Below are positions 17,069 through 25,982 of a stretch of 64,000 nt of DNA, piece after piece. A program made the translations under genes and the position numbers. Location: contig JAYOIK010000002.1 of the NCBI GenBank assembly GCA_038118725.1, positions 43,790 to 107,789 of the forward strand, given 5' to 3'. The stretch's first letter is position 1. Each line of letters opens with the position of its first letter. Source of the DNA: JADHLJ01 sp038118725. Lineage in GTDB: Bacteria; Pseudomonadota; Alphaproteobacteria; Thalassobaculales; Thalassobaculaceae. Under the pieces are notes generated by a model that did no database searches, was not told the DNA's origin, and saw only the letters and a list, made by a program, of their open reading frames with translations.

Positions 17069-18445
17069 ATGCCCGAGACACCCGTGGTCACAACCATGCT
17101 CGCTGACTTCGCGCTCGCGCCGGCGGGCTTCGGCGCCGATGTCACCGAAGCTGGTCTGCGTTCCTTCGTCAACATCATCGGTTGCGCCATCGGGGGCGCG
17201 CGTCACCCCGCGAGCGATCTCGCCTTCGAGGTCGCCAGCGAATTTGCCGGAGCACCGGTCGCGACGGTCATGGGGCGGGATCGGCGCGTTGATGCCTTGA
17301 GCGCGGCTTATCTGAACAGTCTGGCCGCCAGTGCGCATGCTTTTGACGACACACATCTTTCCACGGTGCTGCATCCCGCGGCCCCGGTCTCCAGCGCGCT
17401 TCTGGCGGTGGTCGACCGGCAAGCCGCGTCGGGCGGCCCGGTGATTTCCGGTCAGGCGTTTCTCGAGGCATTCACCCTTGGGATAGAGATTCAGTGCCGG
17501 CTTGGCGTGGCCCTGTTGCTGCCACCAGCCGAAGGGCAGGTCGGCTGGTACGCCAGTGGGGTCGCCGGCGGCATTTCCGCGGCCGCCGCTTGCGCGCGAC
17601 TGCTGGGGCTTTCAGCGGAGCAAACCCGCTGGGCGATCGGGATCGCCGGAAATCAGGCGTCGGGTTTCCGCCAGACCCACGGCAGCATGTGCACGAGCTT
17701 CGTGCCGGGGCACGCGGCGCGATGCGGGTTACAATCCGCGGTGTTGGCGCGGCGAGGCTTCACCGGATCGGACGCGGCGCTTGAGGGGGCCAACGGCTTT
17801 TTCGATGTCTTCGCGCATCGCGCCAACCCGGTGGCCGCGATAGCCGATCTCGGAAATGTTTGGCATGTGCTTGATAACGCCTTTAAGCCCTATCCCTGCG
17901 GCATCGTCATTCATCCGGTGCTGGACGCCTGCCTCGCGTTGACCGAGGCGCGGGTATTCGCCGCCACGGAGGTGAAAGCGGTCCGCGCGCGGGTAAACCC
18001 GCTGTGCCTCACGCTTTGCGACCGTCCGGCGCCGGCTGACAGCCAGTGGGCCCAGGTGAGTGTCCAACACTGGATCGCGGCGGCCTTGGTCCGCGGCAAG
18101 GCGGGACTGCCGGAGGGAGCGGACGAATGCGTGAACGACCCGAATGTCGTCGCCATGCGGGCCAAGGTCGAGGCGACGGGTGATCCCGCAGTCCCGCGGG
18201 ACGGCGGTGTCGTGGAGATCGAACTTTCCGACGGCGCGGTTTTGACCGAGGCCATCGAACATTGCCGAGGCAGCATGGCGCGGCCGATGAGCGATGAGGA
18301 ACTGTCCGGGAAGTTTTTCGGACAGGCTGCCCCGGTTCTTGGCGCGGACCAGGCAAAGGCCTTGCTCGAGATGTGTTGGAACGTGGACGAGGCGCCGGAA
18401 ATGTCCGAGATTTTGACGCGGTGCGTCCCGAAACAGGTGGGCTGA
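17069..18445 (+). CDS. MmgE/PrpD family protein
   Basis: Cytoplasmic protein of 458 residues of the 2-methylcitrate dehydratase/aconitate-decarboxylase-like fold. Seen are the N-terminal all-helical domain (LAASAHAFDDTHLSTVLHP, the conserved D-D-T/H region), GQAFLEAFTLGIEIQCRLG, and the C-terminal lid with KPYPCGIVIHPVLDA, where PrpD members keep the active-site Cys/His. The ATG at 17069 follows GAGAGGAAAGATC. Outside 2-methylcitrate and itaconate enzymes most members have unknown substrates; it lies among flavin monooxygenases, without prpB or prpC, so a role in propionate metabolism is not supported by context. Confidence 0.85.
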   Translation: MPETPVVTTMLADFALAPAGFGADVTEAGLRSFVNIIGCAIGGARHPASDLAFEVASEFAGAPVATVMGRDRRVDALSAAYLNSLAASAHAFDDTHLSTVLHPAAPVSSALLAVVDRQAASGGPVISGQAFLEAFTLGIEIQCRLGVALLLPPAEGQVGWYASGVAGGISAAAACARLLGLSAEQTRWAIGIAGNQASGFRQTHGSMCTSFVPGHAARCGLQSAVLARRGFTGSDAALEGANGFFDVFAHRANPVAAIADLGNVWHVLDNAFKPYPCGIVIHPVLDACLALTEARVFAATEVKAVRARVNPLCLTLCDRPAPADSQWAQVSVQHWIAAALVRGKAGLPEGADECVNDPNVVAMRAKVEATGDPAVPRDGGVVEIELSDGAVLTEAIEHCRGSMARPMSDEELSGKFFGQAAPVLGADQAKALLEMCWNVDEAPEMSEILTRCVPKQVG

Positions 18446-18619
18446 CCCTGGTGGCGGGCCCAGCGGACGCGGTTTCCAAGAATGAAATAAAGCCGAGCGC
18501 TCGCGCGACCACGATCCCGCGACCGGTCGGAGCATGCTAGGCTTTACCCGAGATCTAGCCATTGTTACCGGCTTGTCGGACACGGTGACCCGCGTCGGTA
18601 TCACGGAGGAAAAAAGGGG

Positions 18620-19372
18620 ATGACGATGACCTATGAAAGCATGATCGCGGAAAGCGTTACGATCAGCGGAAACAACAATGAGCCTATTTCAGCCTATGTC
18701 GCGCGACCGCTGGGTGCCGGGCCGTTTCCCGGCGTGGTGCTGATCCATCATCTGCCGGGCTGGGATGAATGGTATCGCGAGGCGACGCGCCGTTTCGCGC
18801 ATCATGGATACGCCGCGATCAGCCACAACCTTTATCACCGGGTCGGCCAAGGCAGCGCCGACGATGTCGCCGCCAAGGCGCGCGCGGAAGGGGGGGTCGC
18901 GGACTCTCAGATGATCGGCGATACCGAGGGCGCCGTGCAATGGCTGAAGGCACAGCCGTATTCCTCCGGCAAAATCGGCGTGATCGGCAGTTGTTCAGGC
19001 GGCCGCCAGGCGTTCCTCTATGCCTGCAAAACCACGAGCATCGACGCTGTCGTGGATCTTTGGGGTGGCCGCGTGGTCCAGGCGGAGGACGATCGTCCGG
19101 AAAAGCAGCCGGTGCCGCCCATCGATTTCACCAAGGATCTCTCATGCCCCTTGCTCGGGATCTTCGGCAACGAGGACCGCGCGCCGACCGCCGAGCAGGT
19201 CGACATGCATGAAGAGGAACTCAAGAAACACGGCAAGGACTACGAGTTCCACCGGTATGACGGCGCCGGCCATGGCATCTTCTATTACTATACCCCCATG
19301 TACCGGGTCGAGCAGGCCAAGGACGGCTGGGAAAAAGTCTTTTCCTTCTTCAAGAAACATCTTGGAGGGTAA
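18620..19372 (+). CDS. Dienelactone hydrolase family protein
   Basis: Alpha/beta hydrolase of 250 residues. The nucleophile is Cys in GSCSGGRQAF, replacing the Ser of ordinary esterases as in carboxymethylenebutenolidase. The acid residue lies in FGNEDRAPT and the His in GAGHGIFYYY. It opens with a plain cytoplasmic N-terminus, and CACGGAGGAAAAAAG precedes the start. It could open a lactone made by the neighbouring Baeyer-Villiger enzymes, which is inference. A 94-residue protein begins 5 nt after its stop, so the two are translationally coupled. Confidence 0.88.
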   Translation: MTMTYESMIAESVTISGNNNEPISAYVARPLGAGPFPGVVLIHHLPGWDEWYREATRRFAHHGYAAISHNLYHRVGQGSADDVAAKARAEGGVADSQMIGDTEGAVQWLKAQPYSSGKIGVIGSCSGGRQAFLYACKTTSIDAVVDLWGGRVVQAEDDRPEKQPVPPIDFTKDLSCPLLGIFGNEDRAPTAEQVDMHEEELKKHGKDYEFHRYDGAGHGIFYYYTPMYRVEQAKDGWEKVFSFFKKHLGG

Positions 19373-19377
19373 GCGTC

Positions 19378-19662
19378 ATGTGCACGTCGATCGTCGAAAT
19401 CGTCGAGGCCGAGGGCGCGGGCAAGGGGAGTGACGGTTGGTTCAAGGTGAGCCACGCCGTCGTCTCCTATGATCATCCGCACCATGCGTTGCTTGAGGAA
19501 GCGATCTCTCTCGACTTCGTCAACCACGCCCAAGGGGCCGGCGCCCGGGCGGCCGTCGAGTTGACGCTTGAGTCCGCCAAGGCGTTGAAAGGCGCCCTCG
19601 AGAGGGCAATCGCGGCGGCGGAAGAGGAAGAGAGCGAACGGCAAGGACCGATCGCCGCCTGA
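19378..19662 (+). CDS. Small conserved protein (possibly DUF6295)
   Basis: Protein of 94 residues starting MCTSIVEIVEAEGAGKGSDG with conserved-looking WFKVSHAVVSYDHPHHALLE in the middle and a Glu/Ala-rich C-terminal helix. The motif resembles a small uncharacterised family that I believe is called DUF6295, found near dienelactone hydrolases; that name is from memory. The His/Asp cluster YDHPHH could bind a metal. It sits 5 nt after the dienelactone hydrolase stop and likely works with it. Confidence 0.65.
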   Translation: MCTSIVEIVEAEGAGKGSDGWFKVSHAVVSYDHPHHALLEEAISLDFVNHAQGAGARAAVELTLESAKALKGALERAIAAAEEEESERQGPIAA

Positions 19663-19780
19663 CTCTCCTCGAGTTGAATCGTTGTGGGGTTCCGGCGCCT
19701 AAGCGTTTGCCCTTGCGTGGGGCTTCGCCTAGGTTGCGCCGGAATTGGAAGGCCATCACTTGCCGGGGAGCGGTGCGGGA

Positions 19781-20953
19781 ATGAGTTTCGAGCGTCCATA
19801 CGAGGGCATTCGTGTCGTGGACATGTCGCAGGGCGTGGCCGGACCTTATTGCGCAATGCTGCTCGCCCAACACGGCGCCGACGTGATCAAGGTCGAGCCT
19901 CGGGACGGCGATTGGGCGCGTAGTCTAGGTCAGGAATATGGCGACCATTCCGCGTTCTCCATCGCCGCCAATCTCGGCAAGCGCAGCCTCGTGGTTGACC
20001 TGAAGCACAAGGAGAGCCGCGCGGTCGTGGATCGTCTGATCGCCGAGGCGGATGTTTTCATCGAAGGCTTTCGCCCGGGCGTGATTGACCGTCTGGGCTA
20101 CGGCCACGAGCGCTTGAAGGGGGTTAATCCCTCATTGATCTACGTATCGGTTTCCGGTTTTGGCCAGGCCGGCCCGATGCGCGAGCGTCCGGCCATGGAT
20201 CCGCTGCTTCAGGCCTTCACGGGGTTCATGTCAGAGAATACCGGCGCCGATGGTATCCCGCACCGTACCCCGCTGATCCTTTTCGATATGTCGACCGCGC
20301 TATACGCCCAGCAGGCGGTGGCGGCGGCGCTTTACGCCCGCCGGGATCACGACCAGGGACGCAAGATCGACCTCAGCCTGATGGAAGCCGCGGCGGCGGT
20401 CCAGGCGATCCGGCTGATGGATGGCTATCGCGAAGGGCCGTATCACGTTGCCTCCGCCCCCTCGGGCACCTTCAAGACCGAGGATGGCTGGCTGCAGATG
20501 ATCGTGGTCAAGAACACCGAGTTCGAGAAGCTCTGCAACGCCGTCGGCTGGCAAAGCTTCCTTTCGGATCCGCGTTTCGAATCCAATCTGAAACGGCGCG
20601 AGCACGCTGATTTCCTGATTGGCGAGGCGCGCAAGCTTTTCGCCACCGGAACCACCGCGCACTGGCAGGCCGTGCTGACCGAGGCTGGTGTCCAGAATGA
20701 AAAGGTTCAAAGCTATCGCGAATATGCCGAACACCCGCAAGCGGCGGCGGTGGAGTCGATTGCCTGGTTGAAACAGGAAGGGTCCGACGAGGCCTGGCCG
20801 GTGCCGAACATGCCGGGCGTGCCGAAACTCGTCCAGGACGATCGCCACGCGATTTCACCGACCCTGGGACAGCATAGCCGCGAAATTCTGCTGGAATACG
20901 GGTATGACGACAGCACCATTGACGCGCTTGTCGCCGACGGCGTGATCGGCTGA
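19781..20953 (+). CDS. CaiB/BaiF family (class III) CoA transferase
   Basis: Family III CoA transferase of 390 residues. The N-terminal YEGIRVVDMSQGVAGPYCA and AQHGADVIKVEP segments are diagnostic, and ILFDMSTALYAQQAVAAALY carries the likely catalytic Asp that forms the glutamyl/aspartyl-CoA-type anhydride. The protein moves CoA between carboxylic acids in the cytoplasm. The start at 19781 follows GGGGAGCGGTGCGGGA. Clustering with ring-oxidising and lactone-opening enzymes suggests it activates the resulting acid, an inference. The nitroreductase gene follows 50 nt later on the same strand. Confidence 0.9.
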   Translation: MSFERPYEGIRVVDMSQGVAGPYCAMLLAQHGADVIKVEPRDGDWARSLGQEYGDHSAFSIAANLGKRSLVVDLKHKESRAVVDRLIAEADVFIEGFRPGVIDRLGYGHERLKGVNPSLIYVSVSGFGQAGPMRERPAMDPLLQAFTGFMSENTGADGIPHRTPLILFDMSTALYAQQAVAAALYARRDHDQGRKIDLSLMEAAAAVQAIRLMDGYREGPYHVASAPSGTFKTEDGWLQMIVVKNTEFEKLCNAVGWQSFLSDPRFESNLKRREHADFLIGEARKLFATGTTAHWQAVLTEAGVQNEKVQSYREYAEHPQAAAVESIAWLKQEGSDEAWPVPNMPGVPKLVQDDRHAISPTLGQHSREILLEYGYDDSTIDALVADGVIG

Positions 20954-21003
20954 TCATTCGCCGATCCGCCGGTTCAATCAATTCATTCGGAGTTACTGAG
21001 ATC

Positions 21004-21681
21004 ATGGACGTTCTGGACGCCATCGCCGGTCGCAAGTCGATCCGCGCCTTCAAGCCGGACCCGGTATCACGGGAGACCGTCGAAAAGATACTCCAGGCGT
21101 CCCAGCGCGCGCCAAGCGGGACTAACACCCAGCCATGGCATGTCTATGTTTGCGCGGGGGACGTGAAGCAAGCAATCACCGACGACGTCCTGGAACTGGT
21201 GAAATCCGACAAGGGCGGCTCCTACGAGCAGTACGACTACTATCCGGAGAAATGGAAGGACATCCACCGGGATCGGCGCCGGGGCGTCGGCTGGGGCCTC
21301 TATGGCCTGCTGGGCATCGTCAAGGGAGACCGCGAGGGCGCGGCGCGTCAGGGCGCGCGAAACTTCAAGTTCTTCGACGCGCCGGTGGGGCTGTTCGTGA
21401 CCACGGATGCCTATCTCGGCCGCGGAAGCTGGTCGGATGCCGGCATGTATATCCAGACGATCATGCTGGCGGCCCGGGGTTTTGGCCTCGAGACCTGCCC
21501 ACAGGCGGCTTGGATTCCCTACCAGGATGTCGTGTTGCGCCATCTAGGCGTTCCCGAGGACCAAGTCCTGGTTTCCGGCATGAGTCTCGGCTACCCCGAC
21601 ATGGACGCGATCGAGAACACGCTGGTCAGCGATCGCGAAGCTCTTGAAAATGTCGCGCACTTCCGCGGTTTCGATGGGTAG
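21004..21681 (+). CDS. Nitroreductase family FMN oxidoreductase
   Basis: FMN-dependent oxidoreductase of 225 residues. The N-terminal IAGRKSIRAFKPDPVSRETV and ASQRAPSGTNTQPWHVYV contain the Arg/Ser/Asn contacts to FMN, and LGYPDMDAIEN near the C-terminus is typical. Members reduce nitro, quinone or enoyl substrates, and some dehalogenate. It follows the CoA transferase by 50 nt and precedes a Baeyer-Villiger monooxygenase, so it probably belongs to the same catabolic run. Native substrate unknown. Confidence 0.88.
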   Translation: MDVLDAIAGRKSIRAFKPDPVSRETVEKILQASQRAPSGTNTQPWHVYVCAGDVKQAITDDVLELVKSDKGGSYEQYDYYPEKWKDIHRDRRRGVGWGLYGLLGIVKGDREGAARQGARNFKFFDAPVGLFVTTDAYLGRGSWSDAGMYIQTIMLAARGFGLETCPQAAWIPYQDVVLRHLGVPEDQVLVSGMSLGYPDMDAIENTLVSDREALENVAHFRGFDG

Positions 21682-21695
21682 ATCACAAGGCTGGT

Positions 21696-21725
21696 CCGAC
21701 GGACGTCGGTAAGCACGGACGTGCT
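21696..21725 (+). promoter_or_regulatory. Twin hairpins with identical GGAC loops upstream of monooxygenase gene
   Basis: Two adjacent perfect 5-bp stems are present: CCGAC-GGAC-GTCGG (21696-21709) and AGCAC-GGAC-GTGCT (21712-21725). Stem sequences differ while both loops are GGAC. They lie 14 nt after the nitroreductase stop and 96 nt before the monooxygenase ATG. Preserved loops on different stems suggest an RNA-level protein site such as CsrA/RsmA-type GGA loops. A weak termination role is the alternative, but no T-tract follows. Confidence 0.45.
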
Positions 21726-21821
21726 AAGGGCGCCGTTGTGGAGGAACTGGGAAAGGTCTATTTTCGAGGGGCACTCCGGCAATGCGCCGAAGAATAGCCA
21801 ACCAAGGAAAGTGACCAGACA

Positions 21822-23462
21822 ATGGCGGCGGTTCAAGCAACGCGAACGCGTACGGATTCATCGGTGGAACTGGATTTCGACGCCATTGTCATCGGTGCCG
21901 GAATCTCGGGTATGTACCAGCTGCACAAGCTGCGGGAGCTGGGGCTGAAGGCACGGGTGTTCGAGGCGGGAACGGGTGTCGGCGGAACCTGGTATTGGAA
22001 CCGGTATCCCGGCGCGCGTTTTGACTCCGAGAGCTATTCCTATGGTTACTCGTTCAATCAGGAAATTCTCGACGAGTGGGATTGGAGCGAGTGCTTTTCC
22101 GGTCAGCCGGAGATTGAACGCTATTGCAATCTCGTCGCCGACAAGCTTGACCTAAGGCGTGATATCCAGTTTTCCGCGCGTGTCGCGGCGGCGCATTGGC
22201 AACAGGACGGCGGTTTCTGGACCATCACTCTGAATGACGGTTCGGTTCATCGCGCGCGGTTTATGATCACGGCGATCGGTTTGCTCTCGGCGCCGACCAT
22301 GCCGCGTTTCGAGGGGATCGAGGACTTCCAGGGCCCCTGGTGCCATACCGGACTCTGGCCCAAGGAAGGGATCGACTACGAGGGCAAGCGGGTCGCGGTG
22401 ATCGGTACCGGCGCGAGCGGGGTTCAGGCGATCCAGGAAATCGCCAAGACCGCCGGCCATTTGACCGTTTTCCAGCGGCGTCCGAACTGGTGCACGCCGC
22501 TGCATAACCGGCCGATTCCGAAGGAGGAGATGGAGGATATCCGCTCGCGATATGACGAGATCTTTCAGCTCTGTCGCGAGACCGCCGCCTGTTTCGTCCA
22601 CACCATCGACCCGCGCGGGACCTTCGAGGTGACCGAGGAAGAGCGCAACGCGTTCTGGGAGGACCGCTATGCCGGTCAGGGCTTCGGGATCTGGCAGGGC
22701 AATTTCCGCGACATGCTGAACAATCGCGAAGCCAACGCCTTGATGTCGGACTTCGTCGCCGACAAGATCCGTCAGCGGGTCAACGATCCGGAAACCGCCG
22801 AGTTGCTGATCCCCAAGGATCACGGTTTCGGAACCCGCCGCGTGCCCCAGGAAACCCACTATTACGAGGTCTACAACCAGCCCAACGTCAAGCTCGTCAG
22901 CATGCTGGAACATCCAATCGAGCGGATCACCAAGACGGGTATTCAAACCAGCGAGGCGGAGTACGAGTTCGATGTCATCATCTACGCCACCGGTTTCGAC
23001 GCGGTCACCGGCACCTTTGATCGGATCGATATTCGCGGCGCCGGTGGCCGGCGGCTTAAGGAGCGCTGGGTCGGTGGTCCGAAGAGCTTCGTTGGGCTGA
23101 TGCTGGATGAGTTCCCCAACATGTTTATGATCATGGGGCCGCACGCCGCGCTCGGGAACAATCCCCGCAGCATCGAATACAATGTCGAATGGACAAGCGA
23201 CCTGATTGGTTACATGACCGACAAGGGGCTGGAGCGAGCCGAGGCAAGGCCGGAATCCGTCGCCATGTGGCAGGATATCGTCCACCAGAAAGCCGAGGGC
23301 CTGTTGGCGAACGAGATTGATTCATGGATGACCGGCATCAACATGAATGTCGAGGGCAAGCAGACCCGCACGATCGTGCGCTATAGCGGCACCGCGCCGG
23401 AATACCGCGCCACCTGCGACGCCGTCGCCGCGGGCGGTTACAAGGAATTGGATTTCGCTTAG
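21822..23462 (+). CDS. Baeyer-Villiger monooxygenase (cyclohexanone monooxygenase-like)
   Basis: FAD/NADPH monooxygenase of 546 residues, the normal cyclohexanone-monooxygenase length. Motifs are FAD-binding VIGAGISGMYQLHKLREL at about residues 26-43, the BVMO fingerprint FxGxxxHxxxWP (FQGPWCHTGLWP) at about 167-178, and NADPH-binding VIGTGASGVQAIQEIAK just after. Its fingerprint is canonical, unlike the Asn-bearing version at 15.0-16.9 kb. It should convert a ketone to an ester or lactone in the cytoplasm. Last long gene of the + strand run that starts at 17069; a cupin gene converges on it. Confidence 0.92.
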   Translation: MAAVQATRTRTDSSVELDFDAIVIGAGISGMYQLHKLRELGLKARVFEAGTGVGGTWYWNRYPGARFDSESYSYGYSFNQEILDEWDWSECFSGQPEIERYCNLVADKLDLRRDIQFSARVAAAHWQQDGGFWTITLNDGSVHRARFMITAIGLLSAPTMPRFEGIEDFQGPWCHTGLWPKEGIDYEGKRVAVIGTGASGVQAIQEIAKTAGHLTVFQRRPNWCTPLHNRPIPKEEMEDIRSRYDEIFQLCRETAACFVHTIDPRGTFEVTEEERNAFWEDRYAGQGFGIWQGNFRDMLNNREANALMSDFVADKIRQRVNDPETAELLIPKDHGFGTRRVPQETHYYEVYNQPNVKLVSMLEHPIERITKTGIQTSEAEYEFDVIIYATGFDAVTGTFDRIDIRGAGGRRLKERWVGGPKSFVGLMLDEFPNMFMIMGPHAALGNNPRSIEYNVEWTSDLIGYMTDKGLERAEARPESVAMWQDIVHQKAEGLLANEIDSWMTGINMNVEGKQTRTIVRYSGTAPEYRATCDAVAAGGYKELDFA

Positions 23463-23480
23463 CGGGCGGGCGGTGGCGCT

Positions 23481-23753
23481 TTAGACCGAACGGCGTCCCG
23501 CGAGATAGGTCACATCCACCGCGCCCACTTCCTCGGCGTGATTTTCGTTGGCCAGAACCTCGCAATTGTCTCCTGGGCCATAGGTGTGGGGTTTGCCGTT
23601 CTGGGTGATGGTGATCTCGCCGGACAGCACATAGAGCCGGGCGTCGAACGGATGTGTGTGATCCGGGTTATGCGTGCCCGCGGCCATGCCGCTTTCCTTG
23701 AGCTCGAACCCGTCACGTTGCAATTCGGCTTCCCAGGTCGCGCGATCCATCAC
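23481..23753 (-). CDS. Small cupin-domain protein
   Basis: Single cupin of 90 residues with His motif HNPDHTHPFDARLYVLSGE and the second motif YGPGDNCEVLANENHAEE, so the metal site appears complete. Function unknown; short cupins of this kind may bind metal ions or small acids. Two adjacent ATG codons (23753, 23750) are possible starts. It converges on the Baeyer-Villiger gene with 18 nt between stops. Confidence 0.78.
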   Translation of the reverse strand: MMDRATWEAELQRDGFELKESGMAAGTHNPDHTHPFDARLYVLSGEITITQNGKPHTYGPGDNCEVLANENHAEEVGAVDVTYLAGRRSV

Positions 23754-23911
23754 TTATTCTCCATCCGTCAGCTGATTGGCGTAAGAATGCCTAGATCTTG
23801 GGTTTGGCGCAAGACACCAGAAAGTTAATGAAAACGGCATGAATCGAAAACGCGCCGCCTATGGGCGACGCGTTCGTCGACTGTCTTTGGTCGTGAAGCC
23901 CGATGGAAGGG

Positions 23912-25300
23912 TCAGGCGACGGCAACACCCTGGCGTGACAAGGCGTCGAGGCTGTCATCCAGTGCCCGGGCATAGCGATCGAACATGTCGTCGATCTCGC
24001 TCTCGGTGATCACCAGGGGCGGGCAGAAGCACATGGAGTCACCGACAGGACGGGTGATCAGGCCGTGCTCCAGGCAGTAATTCCCGACCATCGCCCCGAC
24101 ATTGTCGGACGCCGCGAAGGCTTCCTTCGTGGCCTTGTCCTTGACCAATTCGGTGGCGCCGATCAGGCCGATGCCGCGAACCTCGCCCACCAGGGGGTGG
24201 TCGGCGAAGCTGTTCAGGCGTTCCTGATAGCGGCCGGCGACGGCCTGGACATGCTCGAGGATGTTCTCTTCCTCGTAGATGTTGAGCGTCTCTAGCGCCA
24301 CGGCGGCGGCGACCGGATGACCGGAATAGGTGTAGCCGTGTCCGAACACGCCGAGCTTGGCACTGGCATCGGCGATCGCCTGATAGATATCGTCGCTGAT
24401 CATCGTGCCCGAGATCGGCAGATAGCTGGACGACAGAGCCTTGGCGCAAACCAGGATGTCCGGCTTGATGTCATAGGTCTGGGAGGCCCAGAAATTGCCG
24501 GTCCGGCAGAAACCGCAAATCACCTCGTCGGCGACCATCAGAACGTCGTGCTTCTTCAGCACCGCCTGGATCTTCTCGAAATAGCCCTTCGGCGGCACGA
24601 TGACGCCGCCGGCGCCCATGATCGGCTCGGCGAAGAAGGCGGCAACCGTTTCCGGACCCTCGTCGATGATCATCTGGTCGAGGTCGTTGGCCATGCGGGT
24701 GGCGAAATCCTCTTCGCTCTCGCCATTTTCGCCAAAGCGATAGTAGTGCGGATTATTGGTGTGCAGGAACTTGTCCAGCGGCACGTCGAACCCGGCGTGG
24801 TTCAGGTTCCGCCCGGTCAGGCTGGCGGCGGCCAGCGTGATGCCGTGATAGCCGTTCACCCGGCCAATGATCTTCTTCTTCTGATGACGACCGCGGGCGT
24901 TGTTGTAGTACCAAATGATCTTGATCGCCGTGTCGTTCGCCTCGGAGCCCGAGTTGTTGAAGAACACCTTGGAGACCGAGCTCGGCGCCAGACCCATCAG
25001 CTTCTCGGCGAGATCGATGCCGGGCAGATGCGATTTCTGGCCGAACTGATGATAGTAGGGCAGCTTCTGAAGCTGCTTGGTCGCGGCGGCGACGAGGCGC
25101 TCGTGCTGAAAGCCGAGCGAGGTCGACCAAAGACCGGCCATGCCTTCGATGTACTGTTTGCCACCATTGTCCCAGACATAGACACCCTCGCCGCGCTCGA
25201 TGATCATCGGGCCCTGTTCCTCGTTGGCGCGGAAGTTGGTGTAGGGGTGCACGAGATAGGCGACGTCTCTCGCCTCTGGCGAGTTGGGCTGCAAGGGCAT
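23912..25300 (-). CDS. Class III aminotransferase (omega-aminotransferase type)
   Basis: PLP enzyme of 462 residues. The PLP-binding Lys lies in LVCAKALSSSYLPISG and the phosphate-binding region in FFNNSGSEANDTAIKI, with GRVNGYHGITLAA and DEVICGFCRTG, all typical of beta-alanine/omega-amino-acid:pyruvate or taurine:pyruvate transaminases. The ATG at 25300 follows GGAGAGACCCC. It should transfer an amino group from an omega-amine to pyruvate or 2-oxoglutarate. Nothing next to it identifies the amine; the nearest same-strand gene upstream encodes an unknown acidic protein. Confidence 0.9.
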   Translation of the reverse strand: MPLQPNSPEARDVAYLVHPYTNFRANEEQGPMIIERGEGVYVWDNGGKQYIEGMAGLWSTSLGFQHERLVAAATKQLQKLPYYHQFGQKSHLPGIDLAEKLMGLAPSSVSKVFFNNSGSEANDTAIKIIWYYNNARGRHQKKKIIGRVNGYHGITLAAASLTGRNLNHAGFDVPLDKFLHTNNPHYYRFGENGESEEDFATRMANDLDQMIIDEGPETVAAFFAEPIMGAGGVIVPPKGYFEKIQAVLKKHDVLMVADEVICGFCRTGNFWASQTYDIKPDILVCAKALSSSYLPISGTMISDDIYQAIADASAKLGVFGHGYTYSGHPVAAAVALETLNIYEEENILEHVQAVAGRYQERLNSFADHPLVGEVRGIGLIGATELVKDKATKEAFAASDNVGAMVGNYCLEHGLITRPVGDSMCFCPPLVITESEIDDMFDRYARALDDSLDALSRQGVAVA

Positions 25301-25396
25301 GGGGTCTCTCCAACGGATACGGCGACGCAAATGGCGTCGCGACTGAACTGGGGCCGAGCATAGCAGTTAAAAATCTCGGCGAAAGGGGAGAGTCGA

Positions 25397-25894
25397 TCAT
25401 CTTTGATTCGCCGGTTCTTCCTCCTCGTCCTGGTACTCGGCGATCTCGATGGCCGGTTCGGTTTCCAGGTCGTCATCGTCCCAGCGTGGCGGTTTGGCGG
25501 GGTTGTCCTGACCCCAGCCATCGGGCTCCCACGGCTCCGAAGTGACCGGCGCTTGCGGAGTAGCGGTCGCCTCGAAGGGGTCCTCGTCTTCCGCGGCCTG
25601 TTGATCCGCGTCCAAAATCCGTTCGAGCGATTGCGCCAAACTCGCCATCAAGTCTTGAGCGGCGCGTTCGTCAACCTCCTGAAACAAGGCTTCGTAGTCC
25701 AGGAGTTCGCGATCCAGCATATCGACGCGCGCGGCCTGGTTGGTGGCGCCGAGGGAGCGGAGCTGCTGGCGCGCCTCGTCGACCGTCGCTAGTGCCTCCG
25801 ACGGGCTGATCACACCCTTGAAGGCAAGCAGCCGCATGAGATTAACGGTGAGCATGAACCCGGATAGCGCGAAGGCTTCCGACTTGTGGTCCAT
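25397..25894 (-). CDS. Acidic protein of unknown function
   Basis: Protein of 165 residues that I do not recognise. The N-terminal half is helical (GFMLTVNLMRLLAFKGVISP, then a long amphipathic segment to about 100). The C-terminal 60 residues are low-complexity and very acidic, with DDDDLETEP and EYQDEEEEP. No signal peptide or membrane segment. The acidic tail suggests a partner-binding or regulatory role. It starts upstream of the class III aminotransferase on the same strand, 96 nt away; it is preceded by a weak AGGAGCAC ribosome-binding site. Confidence 0.7.
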   Translation of the reverse strand: MDHKSEAFALSGFMLTVNLMRLLAFKGVISPSEALATVDEARQQLRSLGATNQAARVDMLDRELLDYEALFQEVDERAAQDLMASLAQSLERILDADQQAAEDEDPFEATATPQAPVTSEPWEPDGWGQDNPAKPPRWDDDDLETEPAIEIAEYQDEEEEPANQR

Positions 25895-25982
25895 GGCGAT
25901 GTGCTCCTGGGCGGCCAGTCTTTACCTTGTGAGCCCGCATTATGAAACAGGCGGCCTTCTTGGTCGAGCCGTCTCGGCGGCT

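Noticed and set aside
21060..21550. Open frames in other phases within the nitroreductase gene
   Set aside because: They follow the high GC third-position bias of the real frame and lack domain features.
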